From positions 2,164,590 to 2,228,589 of the forward strand of contig CBDHDJ010000004.1 in assembly GCA_965261645.1 (NCBI GenBank): a stretch of 64,000 nucleotides of DNA. The letters run 5' to 3'. The translations under genes and the position numbers were made by a program. Positions 63,557 through 64,000 of this stretch are shown in pieces; position 1 is the first letter of the stretch; every line of letters begins with the position of its first letter. Under the pieces are notes generated by a model that worked only from the letters and a program-made list of their open reading frames with translations, searched no databases and was not told the DNA's origin. This DNA is from CBDHDJ01 sp965261645 (GTDB lineage Bacteria > Pseudomonadota > Alphaproteobacteria > SHVV01).

Positions 63557-64000
63557 CGGGTACAGGAGTTCCGCGACAACGGCCGGTCGAGCCGCGCCTG
63601 GCTGTGGACTTCGGTCAGCAAGGACGCGGTTTACTTCCATATCGACCCCTCGCGCAGCGCCGAGGTCGCGAAGGCCCTGTTCGCCGACACCGCCTGCACC
63701 GTCTTCGTGGTCTGCGACCGCTACAGCGCCTACAGAGCGCTGGCGCGCGAACTCGCCGGCAAGGTCATCCTCTGCTGGTGCTGGGCTCACCAGCGGCGCG
63801 ACTTCATCGAGGCGCGGCCGGCCAGGACGCGCTGACGGAATGGTGCGAGGGATGGATCGAGCGGATCGCGGCGATCTACCGGCTGAACGACGAACGGTTG
63901 AAGCATTACGACCCCGCTCTCGAACGCCAGACACCGGCCTTCGACGCAGCGCAACGCAAACTCGGGAAGGCGGTCAAGCGCCTGTTCGCGAACGCCGAGG
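63557..64000 (+). pseudogene. tnpC-like: IS66-type transposase exon 2, copy 2, frameshifted and cut by window end
   Basis: Matches exon 2 of copy 1 (RVQEFRDNGRSS, VVCDRYSAY) but one G is missing in the gaggg run of copy 1 (about 63811), so the frame ends at 63835. Unless this is a sequencing error, copy 2 cannot make a full transposase even after splicing. The rest lies outside the window. Confidence 0.8.

Larger units (their letters stand above)
57939..64000 (+). mobile_element. IS66-type transposon, copy 2 (runs past window end)
   Basis: Starts GTAATCCTTCCG and follows copy 1 (9848-15286) at an offset of 48091 up to the intron end, then carries an additional intron copy. Its right end and DUF4338 gene lie beyond the window. 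The left flank, gtcttcga (57931-57938), should recur at the right end if the insertion is simple. Confidence 0.88.

Noticed and set aside
1..64000. CRISPR arrays, tRNA or rRNA genes
   Set aside because: No regularly spaced short repeats and no cloverleaf or rRNA-like sequence were noticed; the only short tandem DNA repeats are in the repeat-protein gene and a 14-bp pair near 43264.
1..64000. A prophage
   Set aside because: Integrase fragments are present but there are no capsid, terminase, portal or tail genes.
1..64000. The whole region as an assembly artefact
   Set aside because: Many elements have exact target duplications and repair host reading frames when removed, which collapsed or chimeric assembly would not produce; only the tandem intron and the copy 2 frameshift still need read-level support.

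Overview
The window looks like a high-GC alphaproteobacterial chromosome, probably Rhodospirillales-like. This is inferred from the codon usage, the insertion-sequence (IS) families, a YejA-type peptide-binding protein, a MEP-pathway ispG fused to a squalene-hopene cyclase piece, and amtB next to a glnE-like fragment. No rRNA or species-diagnostic gene is present, so the taxon stays tentative. The stretch is IS-saturated and decayed: more than half is transposable elements, many nested, and many of the host genes between them are truncated, frameshifted or fused.

Layout. 1-4063: cut IS3-family copy and two neighbouring copies (A, B) of another IS3-type element. 4064-5442: conjugation coupling-protein remnant and ISNCY-like N-terminus. 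5803-7656: intact peptide-binding lipoprotein/periplasmic gene between two ISNCY halves. 8466-9793: tyrosine integrase plus the stump of another. 9848-15286: complete IS66-type transposon (8-bp duplication, about 126-bp inverted repeats) carrying a transposase split by a group II intron and a DUF4338 (DruA-like) gene. 15550-20892: miniature element, IS1595, and IS3 copy C with IS21 inside it. 20893-26183: the main host island: RecD-like tail, YgjP-type metalloprotease, lytic transglycosylase lipoprotein, a DUF2461::ArsC chimera, oligopeptidase B. 26235-33606: second IS3-family copy, IS5, a repeat-containing small secreted protein, IS1380, an IS3/IS110 composite, IS1182 and integrase scraps. 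33854-35828: DUF120 (archaeal-type riboflavin kinase-like) gene split by IS3 copy D. 35978-39940: IS110/IS1111 element split by a serine-recombinase element. 39960-48055: nitrogen/signalling island: glnE-like tail broken by IS5, amtB, STAS protein, kinase fragment, MFS transporter, sensor, ABC-type binding protein. 48263-49325: ispG::shc fusion remnant. 49796-57938: IS3 scrap, IS256, integrase tail, IS1182, miniature element holding an IS3/IS110 composite, broken IS630. 57939-64000: second IS66 transposon copy, this time with two tandem copies of the group II intron, running off the window.

Working host functions that still look intact are the peptide-binding protein, YgjP-like protease, transglycosylase, oligopeptidase B, AmtB, one STAS protein, the MFS transporter, the sensor-like membrane protein and the amino-acid/urea-type binding protein. 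Several target-site duplications let the pre-insertion genes be rebuilt exactly (DUF120 gene, IS110 transposase, glnE-like tail, IS66 transposase after splicing), and these reconstructions are the strongest evidence here. The least ordinary items are the IS66 transposon that couples a transposase to a DruA-family protein, the intron in its catalytic core that is single in one copy and tandem in the other, and the recombinase element that sits exactly inside an IS110 transposase gene.
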